Positions 1 through 7,937 of a DNA stretch of 47,234 bases are shown here, one piece after another. The notes beneath the pieces were generated by a model. That model was given only the letters and a program-made list of their open reading frames with translations. It ran no database searches and was not told the origin of the DNA. Position numbers and translations under genes: made by a program. Source of the DNA: an uncultured Muribaculum sp. (GTDB lineage: Bacteria > Bacteroidota > Bacteroidia > Bacteroidales > Muribaculaceae); assembly GCA_910587665.1 (NCBI GenBank), contig CAJUMZ010000023.1, positions 1 to 47,234 of the forward strand, given 5' to 3'. Each line of letters opens with the position of its first letter. Within the stretch, counting starts at the first letter, position 1.

Positions 1-308
1 CCCACCGAATATATGCGCCGATGGATAGTATAGGCGGGATGCCCCGCAAAACGGCTGAACACCTTCGCGGCCCTGCCTGTGGGAGCGAGCAACACCGTAC
101 CTATCCCCGCCATGTTGAGCGACTTCACGAGAGCCGCACAAAGGGAGGTCTTGCCCGTACCGGCATAACCGTTTAGGAGGAATACGCTGTCAGAGGGTGT
201 ATGCGCCGAGCAGAAGCGCGACAATGCCGCTATGAGCTCCACCTGCTGGGAGGTAGGCTCATAGGGCAGATTGTCAAGCACGAGTTGTGCAAACTGAATT
301 ATATCCAC
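1..308 (-). CDS. RecD-like / AAA-family DNA helicase, N-terminal part (cut by window edge)
   Basis: About 102 codons are visible; the rest lies left of base 1. The start is a GTG at 308-306 that overlaps the TAG stop of cysS by one base (TAGTG), with GGAG about 12 bases upstream, so translation is probably coupled to cysS. The visible protein begins VDIIQFAQLVLDNLPYEPTS, then has a Walker A loop LNGYAGTGKTSL at about residues 45-56 and the motif Ia-like LLAPTGRAAKVFS at about 75-87. This layout matches the N-terminus of the superfamily 1 RecD/UvrD-like ATPases found in Bacteroidales, which unwind DNA using ATP. The family is clear from the GTGKT and APTGRAA motifs. The exact subfamily (RecD2-like or the shorter AAA_30 type) cannot be decided from this fragment. 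Confidence 0.8.
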   Translation of the reverse strand, partial: MDIIQFAQLVLDNLPYEPTSQQVELIAALSRFCSAHTPSDSVFLLNGYAGTGKTSLCAALVKSLNMAGIGTVLLAPTGRAAKVFSRFAGHPAYTIHRRIYSV

Positions 309-1801
309 TATTTTTTAAGACTCCACTCGAAGCCGTCTTTGGTGTCTTTGACATCAAATCCGATTTCAGCAAGACGGTTGCGGATAAGGTCGCTTGTAGC
401 CCAGTCTTTTTCGGCTTTTGCCTTTGCACGCATCTCGAGCAGCAGATTGACCGCGTCTTCAAACGGCTTCATAGCCGCAGTCTCACCGTCGGCGCCGCCA
501 ACAAGGTCGGTGCGTACACCAAGTATGTCAACCAAGAATATCTTGAAAATATCCTTAAGCTCGTTTAGATCGGCTTCGGTAGCGGCGGCATTACCATCAT
601 TCACCTGATTAATAAGGCGGCATGCCTCAAACAGGTGAGCGATCACAATAGGCGTATTCAAGTCATCATCAAGCGCTTCATAACATTTCGTGCGCAATCC
701 GCTTACATCTATAGTCGACTCTGCTGAAGGCACAAGCTCATTCAGACGCCGCCACCCGTCAAGCATTCTCGCGAGAGCTTTTTCCGCACCCTGCAACGCC
801 TCGTTAGAGAAGTCGAGCGTGCTGCGGTACTGCGCCTGAAGGATGAAGAACCTTATGGTCATAGGCGAATAAGCCTGCGTAAGCATAGGATGACTGCCTG
901 TAAAGAACTCGTTAAGGGTAATAAAATTACCGAGGCTCTTGCCCATCTTCTTGCCGGCAATGGTGATCATATTGTTGTGCATCCAATAGTGCACAGAGTC
1001 CTTGCCGTTGTGGGCTACCGACTGGGCGATCTCGCACTCATGATGGGGGAACATCAGGTCCATGCCACCACCGTGGATATCAAACGGTGTGCCAAGGTAT
1101 TTCTCTCCCATTGTGGAGCACTCGAGATGCCATCCGGGGAAACCGTCGCTCCAGGGCGAAGGCCAGCGCATGATATGCTCCGGCGACGCCTTTTTCCAAA
1201 GGGCAAAGTCGGCGGGATTGCGCTTCTCCTCCTGACCGTCAAGTACACGGGTTGTGGCAAGCAACTCGTCTACATTCCTGCCCGACAGCTTGCCGTAATG
1301 GAAGTCGCGGTTAAACTTAGGCACGTCGAAATACACCGAGCCGTTGCTCTCATAGGCATAACCGCTTTCCAAAATTTTCTTCACATACTCGATCTGCTCG
1401 ATTATATGACCGGAGGCATGAGGCTCGATCGAAGGGGGAAGCACATTAAGAGCCTCCATCGACTTGTGATAGCTGTTGAGATAGTGCTGTACCACCTCCA
1501 TAGGCTCAAGCTGCTCCAACCGAGCCTTCTTGGCGATCTTGTCCTCGCCCGAATCGGCATCATGCTCGAGATGACCGACGTCAGTGATATTGCGCACATA
1601 GCGCACCTTGTAGCCAAGATGGGTAAGATAGCGGAACAGCACGTCGAAGGTGATAGCCGGGCGCGCATGTCCGAGATGCCCCTCTCCATAGACGGTGGGA
1701 CCGCACACATACATGCCCACCTTTCCCTCATGGATCGGCACAAAACGCTCCTTGCAGCGGGTAAGCGAGTTATATATGGTAAAATCGTTTTCTTTGACCA
1801 T
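308..1801 (-). CDS. cysS: Cysteinyl-tRNA synthetase
   Basis: Class I aminoacyl-tRNA synthetase that charges tRNA-Cys with cysteine in the cytoplasm. The 497-residue protein has a HIGH-type signature HLGH at 42-45 and a KMSKS-type loop KKMGKS at 284-289. The four zinc ligands expected from the E. coli enzyme are recognisable as Cys33, Cys228, His253 and Glu257, with the same spacing in the last pair. The length is normal for the family. ATG at 1801 gives the usual N-terminus running into YVCGPTVY at 31-38. It sits 16 bp after the DUF3467 gene and overlaps the helicase gene by one base, so it is in the middle of a dense minus-strand operon. Confidence 0.98.
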   Translation of the reverse strand: MVKENDFTIYNSLTRCKERFVPIHEGKVGMYVCGPTVYGEGHLGHARPAITFDVLFRYLTHLGYKVRYVRNITDVGHLEHDADSGEDKIAKKARLEQLEPMEVVQHYLNSYHKSMEALNVLPPSIEPHASGHIIEQIEYVKKILESGYAYESNGSVYFDVPKFNRDFHYGKLSGRNVDELLATTRVLDGQEEKRNPADFALWKKASPEHIMRWPSPWSDGFPGWHLECSTMGEKYLGTPFDIHGGGMDLMFPHHECEIAQSVAHNGKDSVHYWMHNNMITIAGKKMGKSLGNFITLNEFFTGSHPMLTQAYSPMTIRFFILQAQYRSTLDFSNEALQGAEKALARMLDGWRRLNELVPSAESTIDVSGLRTKCYEALDDDLNTPIVIAHLFEACRLINQVNDGNAAATEADLNELKDIFKIFLVDILGVRTDLVGGADGETAAMKPFEDAVNLLLEMRAKAKAEKDWATSDLIRNRLAEIGFDVKDTKDGFEWSLKK

Positions 1802-1817
1802 GATTATAAATAATATC

Positions 1818-2129
1818 TTATGCCTTGAAAGGGTTCATATCGCCGCCGTTAGGAGCGTTTTTAGGCATCTTGCGCTCGATGACACCGAAAGTGTTCTCGT
1901 AACGCTCGACATTCTCGCGGAGAGCGAAAAGAAGCTGCTTGGCATTTTCCGGCGACATTATTATACGGCTCTGCACCTTTGCCTGAGGCATGTTGGGAGC
2001 CATAGCTATGAAATCAATAAAAAACTCTGTAGGAGAGTGTGCGATCATCGCGAGGTTGGCATAGTGACCGTGAGCGACTTCGGGAGTAAGCTCAATCTTT
2101 ATCTCATTTTTCTTGTTGTTATTTTCCAT
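1818..2129 (-). CDS. DUF3467 domain protein
   Basis: Small 103-residue cytoplasmic protein starting MENNNKKNEIKIELTPEVA. The pattern HYANLAMIAHSPTEFFIDF at about 22-40, followed by an acidic/basic helical stretch with MSPENAKQLL, is typical of DUF3467, a conserved family of unknown function common in Bacteroidetes. No signal peptide or membrane segment is visible. It lies between the NigD-like gene (31 bp upstream) and cysS (16 bp downstream) and is probably co-transcribed. The assignment is by recognition of the family pattern; no biochemical role can be stated. Confidence 0.85.
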   Translation of the reverse strand: MENNNKKNEIKIELTPEVAHGHYANLAMIAHSPTEFFIDFIAMAPNMPQAKVQSRIIMSPENAKQLLFALRENVERYENTFGVIERKMPKNAPNGGDMNPFKA

Positions 2130-2160
2130 ATCGTTTTTAATTTAATCGGGTGTTTAACTG

Positions 2161-2817
2161 TTATTTATTGAATTTATAAATCTCTTTTTTCAGGTTGGAA
2201 TCATTTACGTGGATCTCTATGCCGTCACATCCCGGCAGACCCCATACGTTAGTGATGTCAAACGAGGCATACACCTCTCTCATGTAATTGTCGGGAGCAC
2301 CGAGGGTGTTATGCACCAGATATACCTGCGGCACGGGGTCGGTCAGCGTCAGGGAATCCACCATAAGGCTGAAGTAACGTGGCTTGTCGGAGTATACGGC
2401 ACGCAGATGCACATTGATATAATCGCCGCTCCGCCATATCGCATTGAGAAATACGGCATTGGAATCCCAGTCGTAACGCTCCACAGGGCGAATGACAGTC
2501 GTGTCGCAATTTACTGCGCTTATCGCCAGCGGTCGTATCTCGCCGTCGGTATAAGGCTTTCCCGACTCCGGATAGTAACGCAACAACACACGACGCCCCA
2601 CTGTCTTATCATCAAGCCTGAGACCCGGGGCGGTCAATGTGATGAGCGGCGAGTCACCGTAGCGGCGGAAAGTAAAGCGCGAGCCACTGTCACCGGTACT
2701 CTCCACGGTCACAATATCGCTGAGAAACGCCTGATCATTGGATTCCGCATCATCGGAGCATGACATGAGCGACATGATGGCAAGTGCCGGTAATATGAAA
2801 TATAGGATTCGCATCAT
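2161..2817 (-). CDS. NigD-like lipoprotein
   Basis: 218-residue putative lipoprotein. The N-terminus MMRILYFILPALAIMSLMSC is a type II signal peptide with lipobox Cys20, followed by acidic residues (SDDAESND), a pattern that in Bacteroidetes often leads to outer-membrane export. The body is beta-rich, with an N-terminal OB-like half and a C-terminal half containing a DYINVHLRAVYSD strand, resembling the NigD family (hypothetical lipoproteins first noted in Bacteroides bacteriocin operons). The start overlaps the stop of the ABC ATPase gene in an ATGA junction; a second ATG immediately follows, so the exact first Met is uncertain. Family confidence is moderate and function is unknown. Confidence 0.6.
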   Translation of the reverse strand: MMRILYFILPALAIMSLMSCSDDAESNDQAFLSDIVTVESTGDSGSRFTFRRYGDSPLITLTAPGLRLDDKTVGRRVLLRYYPESGKPYTDGEIRPLAISAVNCDTTVIRPVERYDWDSNAVFLNAIWRSGDYINVHLRAVYSDKPRYFSLMVDSLTLTDPVPQVYLVHNTLGAPDNYMREVYASFDITNVWGLPGCDGIEIHVNDSNLKKEIYKFNK

Positions 2818-3482
2818 CGGTTGTTTACAATATCGGTTATCTGTCCGTCGCGCATGTGGATTACGCGGTCACACTCTCCGGCAAGACTTTCATCGTGGGT
2901 CACGATTACAAACGTCTGCCCCATGTCGCGGCGCAAGTCAAAAAAGAGCCGGTGCAATTCGTGACGGTTATGGGAGTCAAGACTGCCGGAAGGCTCATCG
3001 GCAAGCACCACACGCGGATTGTTGACAAGAGCCCTCGCCACTGCGGCACGCTGGCGCTCTCCGCCGGAAAGTTCCGCGGGGCGATGATTGAAACGTTCAC
3101 CAAGACCGAGGTAATCGATCAACTTACGCGCCCGTGCAAACGACTCCGAGCGGCTCTCGCCACCGATCATAGCCGGCAAAGCTACATTTTCCAGCACTGA
3201 GAATTCGGGCAAGAGCTGATGAAACTGAAACACAAAGCCGATATTACGGTTGCGGAATGCGGCAAGTTTCTGATCTTTCATTGACAGCACGTCGACACCG
3301 TCGTAGGTCACACTGCCACAGTCGGGGCGGTCAAGCGTGCCTATTATCTGCAAAAGCGTGGTCTTGCCTGCACCGCTCGGTCCGACAACAGACACCACCT
3401 CACCCCTGTCGATATCCAGGTTGACCCCCGACAACACCTTAAGGTTGTCATAGCTCTTCGATATGTCCCTTACCTGTATCAT
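2814..3482 (-). CDS. LolD/MacB-type ABC transporter ATP-binding protein
   Basis: ATPase subunit of 222 residues starting MIQVRDISKSYDNLKVLSG. Walker A GPSGAGKTT is at 34-42, the signature LSGGERQRAAVARAL in the middle, and Walker B VVLADEPSGSLD after it, followed by the switch His in IVTHD. The FHQLLPEFSVLENVALPAMI stretch is characteristic of the LolD/MacB/FtsE group that powers lipoprotein release or MacB-like mechanotransmission. An upstream in-frame start at 3551 exists, but ATG at 3482 is preferred because it overlaps the tcdA stop as ATGA and gives the standard family N-terminus. No permease gene is adjacent, so its membrane partner must be encoded elsewhere. The next gene is a lipoprotein, which fits but does not prove a lipoprotein-trafficking role. 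Confidence 0.9.
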   Translation of the reverse strand: MIQVRDISKSYDNLKVLSGVNLDIDRGEVVSVVGPSGAGKTTLLQIIGTLDRPDCGSVTYDGVDVLSMKDQKLAAFRNRNIGFVFQFHQLLPEFSVLENVALPAMIGGESRSESFARARKLIDYLGLGERFNHRPAELSGGERQRAAVARALVNNPRVVLADEPSGSLDSHNRHELHRLFFDLRRDMGQTFVIVTHDESLAGECDRVIHMRDGQITDIVNNR

Positions 3483-4207
3483 AACTTGGCGGCTATAAGT
3501 TTTTCCACGGCATAAGAAGCAAGCATCATGCCAAAAATGGCGGGAAGCCACGCGACAGTGCCGTAGGATGATCGTTTATATTCTATCTCATCAGTCATTA
3601 CCACGGCATTTTTGCGCGGTGACTCTTCCGAAAATACGGTTTTAATCCCTGACAGGATGCCATCCTTCCTCAGACGGTGGCGCACCTCGCGGGCAAGTCC
3701 GTCATGAAAGGTGTCGCGTATGTCGGCATACCTTACCTTAGTAGGGTCAAGCCTGCCACCCGCTCCCATCGAGGAAATCACCTTTATACGATGACGGTGA
3801 CAATATGACAGCAACGCGACTTTAGGTGAAATGGCGTCAATGGCGTCAATCACGAAATCGGGTGCAGGATCAAACGTCGCTGCAATGTCGTCAGTGCCGA
3901 TAAAGCGCATCTCCGCCTTGACGCCACACTCCGGATTTATGTCAAGCACCCTGCGCCGCATCACCTCCACCTTAGGCTCCCCAAGAGTGGAGTGAAGCGC
4001 CGGAAGCTGGCGGTTAAGATTGCTCGGCGACACTACATCGCCGTCGATAAGTGTAAGATGTCCCACCCCCGCACGCGCAAGCATCTCCACGGCATACGCG
4101 CCCACGCCGCCCACACCGATCACCGTCACGCGGCTTTCGGCAAGACGCGCCACAGCTTCCTCTCCAAGAAGCAGTGACGTACGCTCGTTAAAAGGGGTGA
4201 TATCCAT
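3479..4207 (-). CDS. tcdA: tRNA threonylcarbamoyladenosine dehydratase (TcdA/CsdL)
   Basis: E1/ThiF-superfamily enzyme of 242 residues that cyclises t6A37 to ct6A in ANN-decoding tRNAs using ATP. The nucleotide-binding glycine loop GVGGVG is at 31-36, followed by the acidic IDGD at 54-57 and NLNRQ at 63-67, the ATP-contacting pattern of the family. SSMGAGGRLDPTKV and the FSEESPRKN segment are typical TcdA landmarks. The gene lies 9 bp after the protease gene and overlaps the ABC ATPase start (ATGA), so it is embedded in the same transcription unit. Confidence 0.95.
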   Translation of the reverse strand: MDITPFNERTSLLLGEEAVARLAESRVTVIGVGGVGAYAVEMLARAGVGHLTLIDGDVVSPSNLNRQLPALHSTLGEPKVEVMRRRVLDINPECGVKAEMRFIGTDDIAATFDPAPDFVIDAIDAISPKVALLSYCHRHRIKVISSMGAGGRLDPTKVRYADIRDTFHDGLAREVRHRLRKDGILSGIKTVFSEESPRKNAVVMTDEIEYKRSSYGTVAWLPAIFGMMLASYAVEKLIAAKL

Positions 4208-4216
4208 CCTTTATGA

Positions 4217-5416
4217 TTAATTTTTAAACTTGGCTGCTATAGCGGCAGGCACAGCGTCTTTATGCACCATGATATCCATGGTCTTTGCAAGGAAATACGG
4301 CTCCGACACATACAGATACCCGTCATAGAGCTGATTTGTGTCCCATGAATTCTGCACCTTATAATATTTGTTGCCGTTCTGGTCAACCGCCTTACCAACA
4401 ATCACCATACCGTGATCGTCGGTTGTCTCCTTGCGGTCAAACATCTGCTGACGCGACTCCTGAGTGACGGTGATTTCCTCTACCGGACCCTTTATATCAT
4501 AACGCTCATCCTGACGATCCTTGTCGCTGAGCTGCACCCAACGCGACAACTCCGTGCCGGTAAGATCCCTTGCGCCCTTCTCCACGGGGATAACGGCGTA
4601 GCCCTTGCGCCACTTGAATCCGCCCTCGCTCACGTCGGCGCCCCATGCAACGGGATAGCCGTTATCAAGCGCATTATCCACGATAGCCTTCATTTCGTCA
4701 AGAGGCACATTCTGCATTGCGCCCCACAGCCAGTTGTCGGCAACCTCCAGCACAAACGGCTTATAGAACGGGTGATGAGTGAACGAGGTAACTTCGATAT
4801 AATCTTCGGGCTTCACGCTGAGCGACTCGGCAAATGACTTCGGAGTATATGTGACGCCCTCATATACGAAAGTCTCGGGGACTTCGCCGAAATATGCGTC
4901 GAGGATGGCATTGAATCCTTTTTCCCAGGCCGTCGACAGGCGACGGTCAGGCACTCGGATCACCGCGTCAAGGTAAGCTTTCAGCACAGCCGACAGCTCC
5001 CCGTGGACATGTTTCTCCTCCCCGTAGTTTAATCCGAGATAAGCCTCTTCAGGAAGCGCGCCGTACATCTCCATGACATAGGGTACATCGTGAGCGGCGC
5101 CACCCTCGGCAAAATTGACTTTTCCATCCATCCTGACATATTTGCGCGCCTTGTCGAGATAGCACTGGCGCACCACATACATCTCGCTGAGGTCGACAGG
5201 CTTGCCTCCCTTGCGCATCATCTCCTCTTCAAGAAAAGAGTTGGTAGAGAAACACCAACAGGTACCCGACTGATTCTGGTCACGTATAGGAGTGGTCTTT
5301 ACCACTTTAACGTCGGTAAACTTAAACCCGGTGCTATCGGGCACAATCACTTTATCATCGGCAGAGGCATTAAATGCAAGCGCGCCGGCAAGAATGGATG
5401 CAATTATGTATTTCAT
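4217..5416 (-). CDS. C1-family (bleomycin hydrolase/aminopeptidase C-like) cysteine peptidase, exported
   Basis: 399-residue papain-fold peptidase. The N-terminus MKYIIASILAGALAFNASA is a signal peptide, so unlike cytoplasmic PepC this enzyme is exported, probably to the periplasm or cell surface. The catalytic cysteine is C53 in SGTCWCFS, the catalytic histidine lies in DDHGMVIVGKA and the asparagine in VQNSWDTN, the full C1B triad in the right order. NYGEEKHVHGELSAVLKAYLDA is family-typical. It is the first gene of the minus-strand run and is only 9 bp from tcdA. A TAATTTTG box lies on the minus strand at 5449-5442, about 25 bp upstream of the start. Confidence 0.9.
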   Translation of the reverse strand: MKYIIASILAGALAFNASADDKVIVPDSTGFKFTDVKVVKTTPIRDQNQSGTCWCFSTNSFLEEEMMRKGGKPVDLSEMYVVRQCYLDKARKYVRMDGKVNFAEGGAAHDVPYVMEMYGALPEEAYLGLNYGEEKHVHGELSAVLKAYLDAVIRVPDRRLSTAWEKGFNAILDAYFGEVPETFVYEGVTYTPKSFAESLSVKPEDYIEVTSFTHHPFYKPFVLEVADNWLWGAMQNVPLDEMKAIVDNALDNGYPVAWGADVSEGGFKWRKGYAVIPVEKGARDLTGTELSRWVQLSDKDRQDERYDIKGPVEEITVTQESRQQMFDRKETTDDHGMVIVGKAVDQNGNKYYKVQNSWDTNQLYDGYLYVSEPYFLAKTMDIMVHKDAVPAAIAAKFKN

Positions 5417-5441
5417 TATTTTATTGTTTTTCCTAACATTA

Positions 5442-5449
5442 CAAAATTA
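5442..5449 (-). promoter_or_regulatory. Putative -7 box of the pepC-like operon
   Basis: On the minus strand this reads TAATTTTG, an exact TAnnTTTG match, 26 bp upstream of the protease ATG. The expected upstream TTG is present but about 23 bp away rather than 20, so the call is moderate. Confidence 0.4.
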
Positions 5450-5612
5450 GTCAATTATTCCTTATCAGCCTACAATCGGCAGCATATTTTACATGTCGCC
5501 CGACAAACTGACATAATAATAGCGCCAATCGTAATCCTAAAAGGAGTTAAACGGCTCAACATTGGCCACCGGCTGAATGTTGAATCTAAGAACTCTAAAA
5601 ATTCAACTGATT

Positions 5613-5972
5613 ATGGATACCAATGCAAAAATCGCCGCACAGACCTCGGAGGCTGCGGCAAAATTGAGCGCTGACGCAGCTAAGGTCAGTGTGGATGCAG
5701 CAAAGACCGCTGTAAAAGAAGAGACCAAAGAAAAGATCGAGAATCTTAAAGAAAACGCGGCAACCGCAAAAGCGACAACCGCCGACAAGATAAGCGACAT
5801 CAAGGATGCCGCCGCCGACAAACTCGGCGACATAAAAGATCAGGCGTCTGACGTGCTTGCCACAGCAAAAGAAAAAGGCGGCTCACTCATGGATAAGCTT
5901 AAAGACAAGGCTTCCGACCTTCTTGACTCTGGCGGCGACGCGCTACACAATCTCGCCGACAAGCTTGACTAA
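5613..5972 (+). CDS. Small alanine/lysine/aspartate-rich helical-repeat protein (LEA/apolipoprotein-like)
   Basis: 119-residue hydrophilic protein with no signal peptide. ATG at 5613 (MDTNAKIAAQ) is preferred over an upstream non-ATG in-frame start because the preceding residues do not resemble the repeat. Most of the chain is a degenerate repeat of AA-K/D units such as KLSADAAKVSVDAAK, DKISDIKDAAADK, DKLGDIKDQASD and DKLKDKASDLL, predicting a long amphipathic helix as in group 3 LEA proteins, YtxH-like stress proteins or apolipoprotein-type helices. A role in membrane or desiccation stress is only inference. The gene stands alone, divergent from the protease and ended by a strong bidirectional terminator. 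No clear promoter box was found. Confidence 0.75.
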   Translation: MDTNAKIAAQTSEAAAKLSADAAKVSVDAAKTAVKEETKEKIENLKENAATAKATTADKISDIKDAAADKLGDIKDQASDVLATAKEKGGSLMDKLKDKASDLLDSGGDALHNLADKLD

Positions 5973-6003
5973 AATCCTCTCCCTGACAATCCCGCAAAAC
6001 AAC

Positions 6004-6045
6004 AGAAGTGGTGTCAACCTCATAATTGACACCACTTCTTATTTT
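6004..6045. terminator. Bidirectional intrinsic terminator
   Basis: Perfect 14-bp stem AGAAGTGGTGTCAA (6004-6017) with TTGACACCACTTCT (6026-6039) and an 8-base loop, followed by TATTTT on the plus strand and TGTTGTTTTG on the minus strand. It sits between the convergent helical-repeat and saccharopine-dehydrogenase-like genes and can serve both. Confidence 0.9.
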
Positions 6046-6059
6046 AGCGGTTATGACCG

Positions 6060-7268
6060 TCAGCCGATTTTATCTACCTCAAGGTCGCCGTTAAACACCT
6101 CGTGCCAAGGAAGTCCCTGGGCGGCTATCACCTCAAGGAACGGATCGGGATCAAACTCCTCTACATTGTGTACGCCCGGCTTAACCCACTTGCCTGTAAG
6201 GAACATCATCGCGCCTGCCATTGCGGGAACACCCGTGGTATAGCTGACAGCCTGCATGCCCGTCTCCTTGTAAGCCGCCTCATGGCTGCAATTATTATAT
6301 ATATAATATGTAAGAGGCTTGCCCTCCTTGTCCTTGCCGGAGATACGACAACCGATTGAAGTCTCGCCATGGTAATTCTCACCGAGATCCTGCGGGTTGG
6401 GCAACACCGCTTTCAGGAACTGGAGCGGAACGATCTTGGTACCATTGTATTCGACCTCGTCGATACGCGCCATACCGATATTCTGTATCACACGCAGATG
6501 AGTAAGATATTCCTGACCGAATGTCATCCAGAAGCGCGCGCGCTTGATCGAGGGGAAGTTCTCCACAAGCGACTCAAGCTCCTCATGATAAAGAAGATAG
6601 GAATCACGCGCTCCGATATTGGGATAAGTCAGTGGGGCATGGATCTCAAGCGGCTTGGTAACCACCCATTTTCCTTCCTGATAATACCTGCCGTTTTGGG
6701 TAATCTCGCGGATATTTATCTCAGGATTGAAATTGGTGGCAAACGCCTTCCCGTGGTCACCTGCGTTGCAGTCCACGATATCAAGATATTCCATCTCCGA
6801 GAAATAATGCTTTGCCGCATAAGCGGTGAACACGCCCGATACACCCGGGTCAAATCCACATCCGAGTATCGCAGTCAAGCCGGCGTTCTCAAACCGCTCG
6901 CGATAAGCCCACTGCCATGAATACTCGAAATGAGCCTCATCCTTAGGCTCATAGTTTGCCGTGTCGAGATAGTTGACGCCACATTCCAGACATGCATCCA
7001 TGATCGTAAGATCCTGATACGGGAGAGCGACATTAATAACCAGGTCAGGGTTGTGACGGCGGAAGAGAGCGACAAGCTCGTCTACGCTGTCGGCATCGAC
7101 ATGATCGGTGGTTATATTGGATGCGCCGATAGACTTCGCTATCGCGTCACATTTACTTTGGGTACGTGATGCAAGGACAATCTCGGTGAATACATCGGGA
7201 TTCTGCGCACACTTGTGAGCCACGACCGTACCTACGCCGCCGGCTCCTATAATTATGACTTTTGCCAT
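6060..7268 (-). CDS. Saccharopine dehydrogenase family protein, carboxynorspermidine/carboxyspermidine dehydrogenase type
   Basis: 402-residue NAD(P)H-dependent oxidoreductase. The Rossmann loop GAGGVG is at 8-13, and ASRTQSKCDAIA follows the second strand. Landmarks such as GCGFDPGVSGVFTAYA, DCNAGDHGKAFATNFNPEINIREIT and MAGAMMFLTGKW match carboxynorspermidine dehydrogenase rather than lysine-pathway enzymes. In Vibrio and several Bacteroidetes this enzyme condenses an aspartate-semialdehyde-derived unit with a diamine, giving carboxy(nor)spermidine that a decarboxylase converts to (nor)spermidine. The decarboxylase partner is not in this window. The gene is 21 bp after mscL and probably co-transcribed with it. 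Specific substrate is inferred from family resemblance. Confidence 0.85.
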   Translation of the reverse strand: MAKVIIIGAGGVGTVVAHKCAQNPDVFTEIVLASRTQSKCDAIAKSIGASNITTDHVDADSVDELVALFRRHNPDLVINVALPYQDLTIMDACLECGVNYLDTANYEPKDEAHFEYSWQWAYRERFENAGLTAILGCGFDPGVSGVFTAYAAKHYFSEMEYLDIVDCNAGDHGKAFATNFNPEINIREITQNGRYYQEGKWVVTKPLEIHAPLTYPNIGARDSYLLYHEELESLVENFPSIKRARFWMTFGQEYLTHLRVIQNIGMARIDEVEYNGTKIVPLQFLKAVLPNPQDLGENYHGETSIGCRISGKDKEGKPLTYYIYNNCSHEAAYKETGMQAVSYTTGVPAMAGAMMFLTGKWVKPGVHNVEEFDPDPFLEVIAAQGLPWHEVFNGDLEVDKIG

Positions 7269-7289
7269 TATCTTAATTATTTCTTCATT

Positions 7290-7721
7290 TTACTTTTTAT
7301 CAGCCTGATTTTGCAACAGGTCGCGTATCTCTGTAAGGAGCACTTCCTCCTTTGTAGGCTCGGCGGGAGCAGCGGGAGCTTCCTCGACTTTCTTCTTGAA
7401 GCGATTCATAAAGCGTATCGCCATGAATATACAGAACGCCACGATAAGGAAGTCAACAATATTCTGGACAAACACGCCCCAGGTCATAGCCACCTCAGGG
7501 GTAATGATCTCCTCGCCGTTCATCACAGCCTCCTTGAGTATCAGCTTATGTTCCTTGAAATCAAGTCCTCCGGTAGCCAATCCTACAAGAGGCATCACCA
7601 CGTCATTGACAAGCGACGACACAATCTTGCCGAAAGCGCCACCGATAATTACACCGACTGCCATGTCAACGACATTTCCTTTCATGGCAAACTCCTTGAA
7701 TTCAGTGAGAAATTTTCCCAT
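7290..7721 (-). CDS. mscL: Large-conductance mechanosensitive channel
   Basis: 143-residue inner-membrane channel that opens under membrane tension to release solutes on osmotic down-shock. The N-terminal amphipathic helix MGKFLTEFKEFAMKGN leads into TM1 with VVDMAVGVIIGGAFGKIVSS, the highly conserved pore-lining helix; TM2 is NIVDFLIVAFCIFMAIRFM, and the C-terminal bundle EVLLTEIRDLLQNQ is present. ATG at 7721 is chosen; an in-frame TTG two codons earlier is unlikely. The gene precedes the carboxynorspermidine dehydrogenase-like gene by 21 bp on the same strand. Confidence 0.97.
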   Translation of the reverse strand: MGKFLTEFKEFAMKGNVVDMAVGVIIGGAFGKIVSSLVNDVVMPLVGLATGGLDFKEHKLILKEAVMNGEEIITPEVAMTWGVFVQNIVDFLIVAFCIFMAIRFMNRFKKKVEEAPAAPAEPTKEEVLLTEIRDLLQNQADKK

Positions 7722-7769
7722 AATCAATATTTTATTAGTTCATAAATTGCTCATTTCTACATTTTCACG

Positions 7770-7777
7770 CAAAATTA
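7770..7777 (-). promoter_or_regulatory. Putative -7 box upstream of mscL
   Basis: Minus-strand TAATTTTG, an exact TAnnTTTG match about 48 bp upstream of the mscL ATG. No good TTTG is seen 20 bp further upstream, so the support is partial. Confidence 0.35.
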
Positions 7778-7831
7778 AAGATTTTTTTCCTTTATTTTAT
7801 ATGCAGAATAATTTTATTGGAAAAAAATTAG

Positions 7832-7839
7832 TAATTTTG
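7832..7839 (+). promoter_or_regulatory. Putative -7 box of gapA
   Basis: TAATTTTG fits TAnnTTTG exactly and lies 98 bp upstream of gapA, leaving a leader of roughly 90 nt that is AT-rich. A TTGG lies 12 bp upstream, which is closer than the usual 20, so the -33 element is not convincing. Confidence 0.4.
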
Positions 7840-7937
7840 TGACGCAAATTCAAGTATCATCTGATTTTGTGATTTGTGATACATGTACAATTAAAACAAG
7901 GTAGAAGATTTATACAAACCCAATATTAACAAAAATT

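Noticed and set aside
890..1813. 307-codon plus-strand open frame across cysS
   Set aside because: Exact antisense shadow of cysS with no recognisable domain; cysS motifs are complete.
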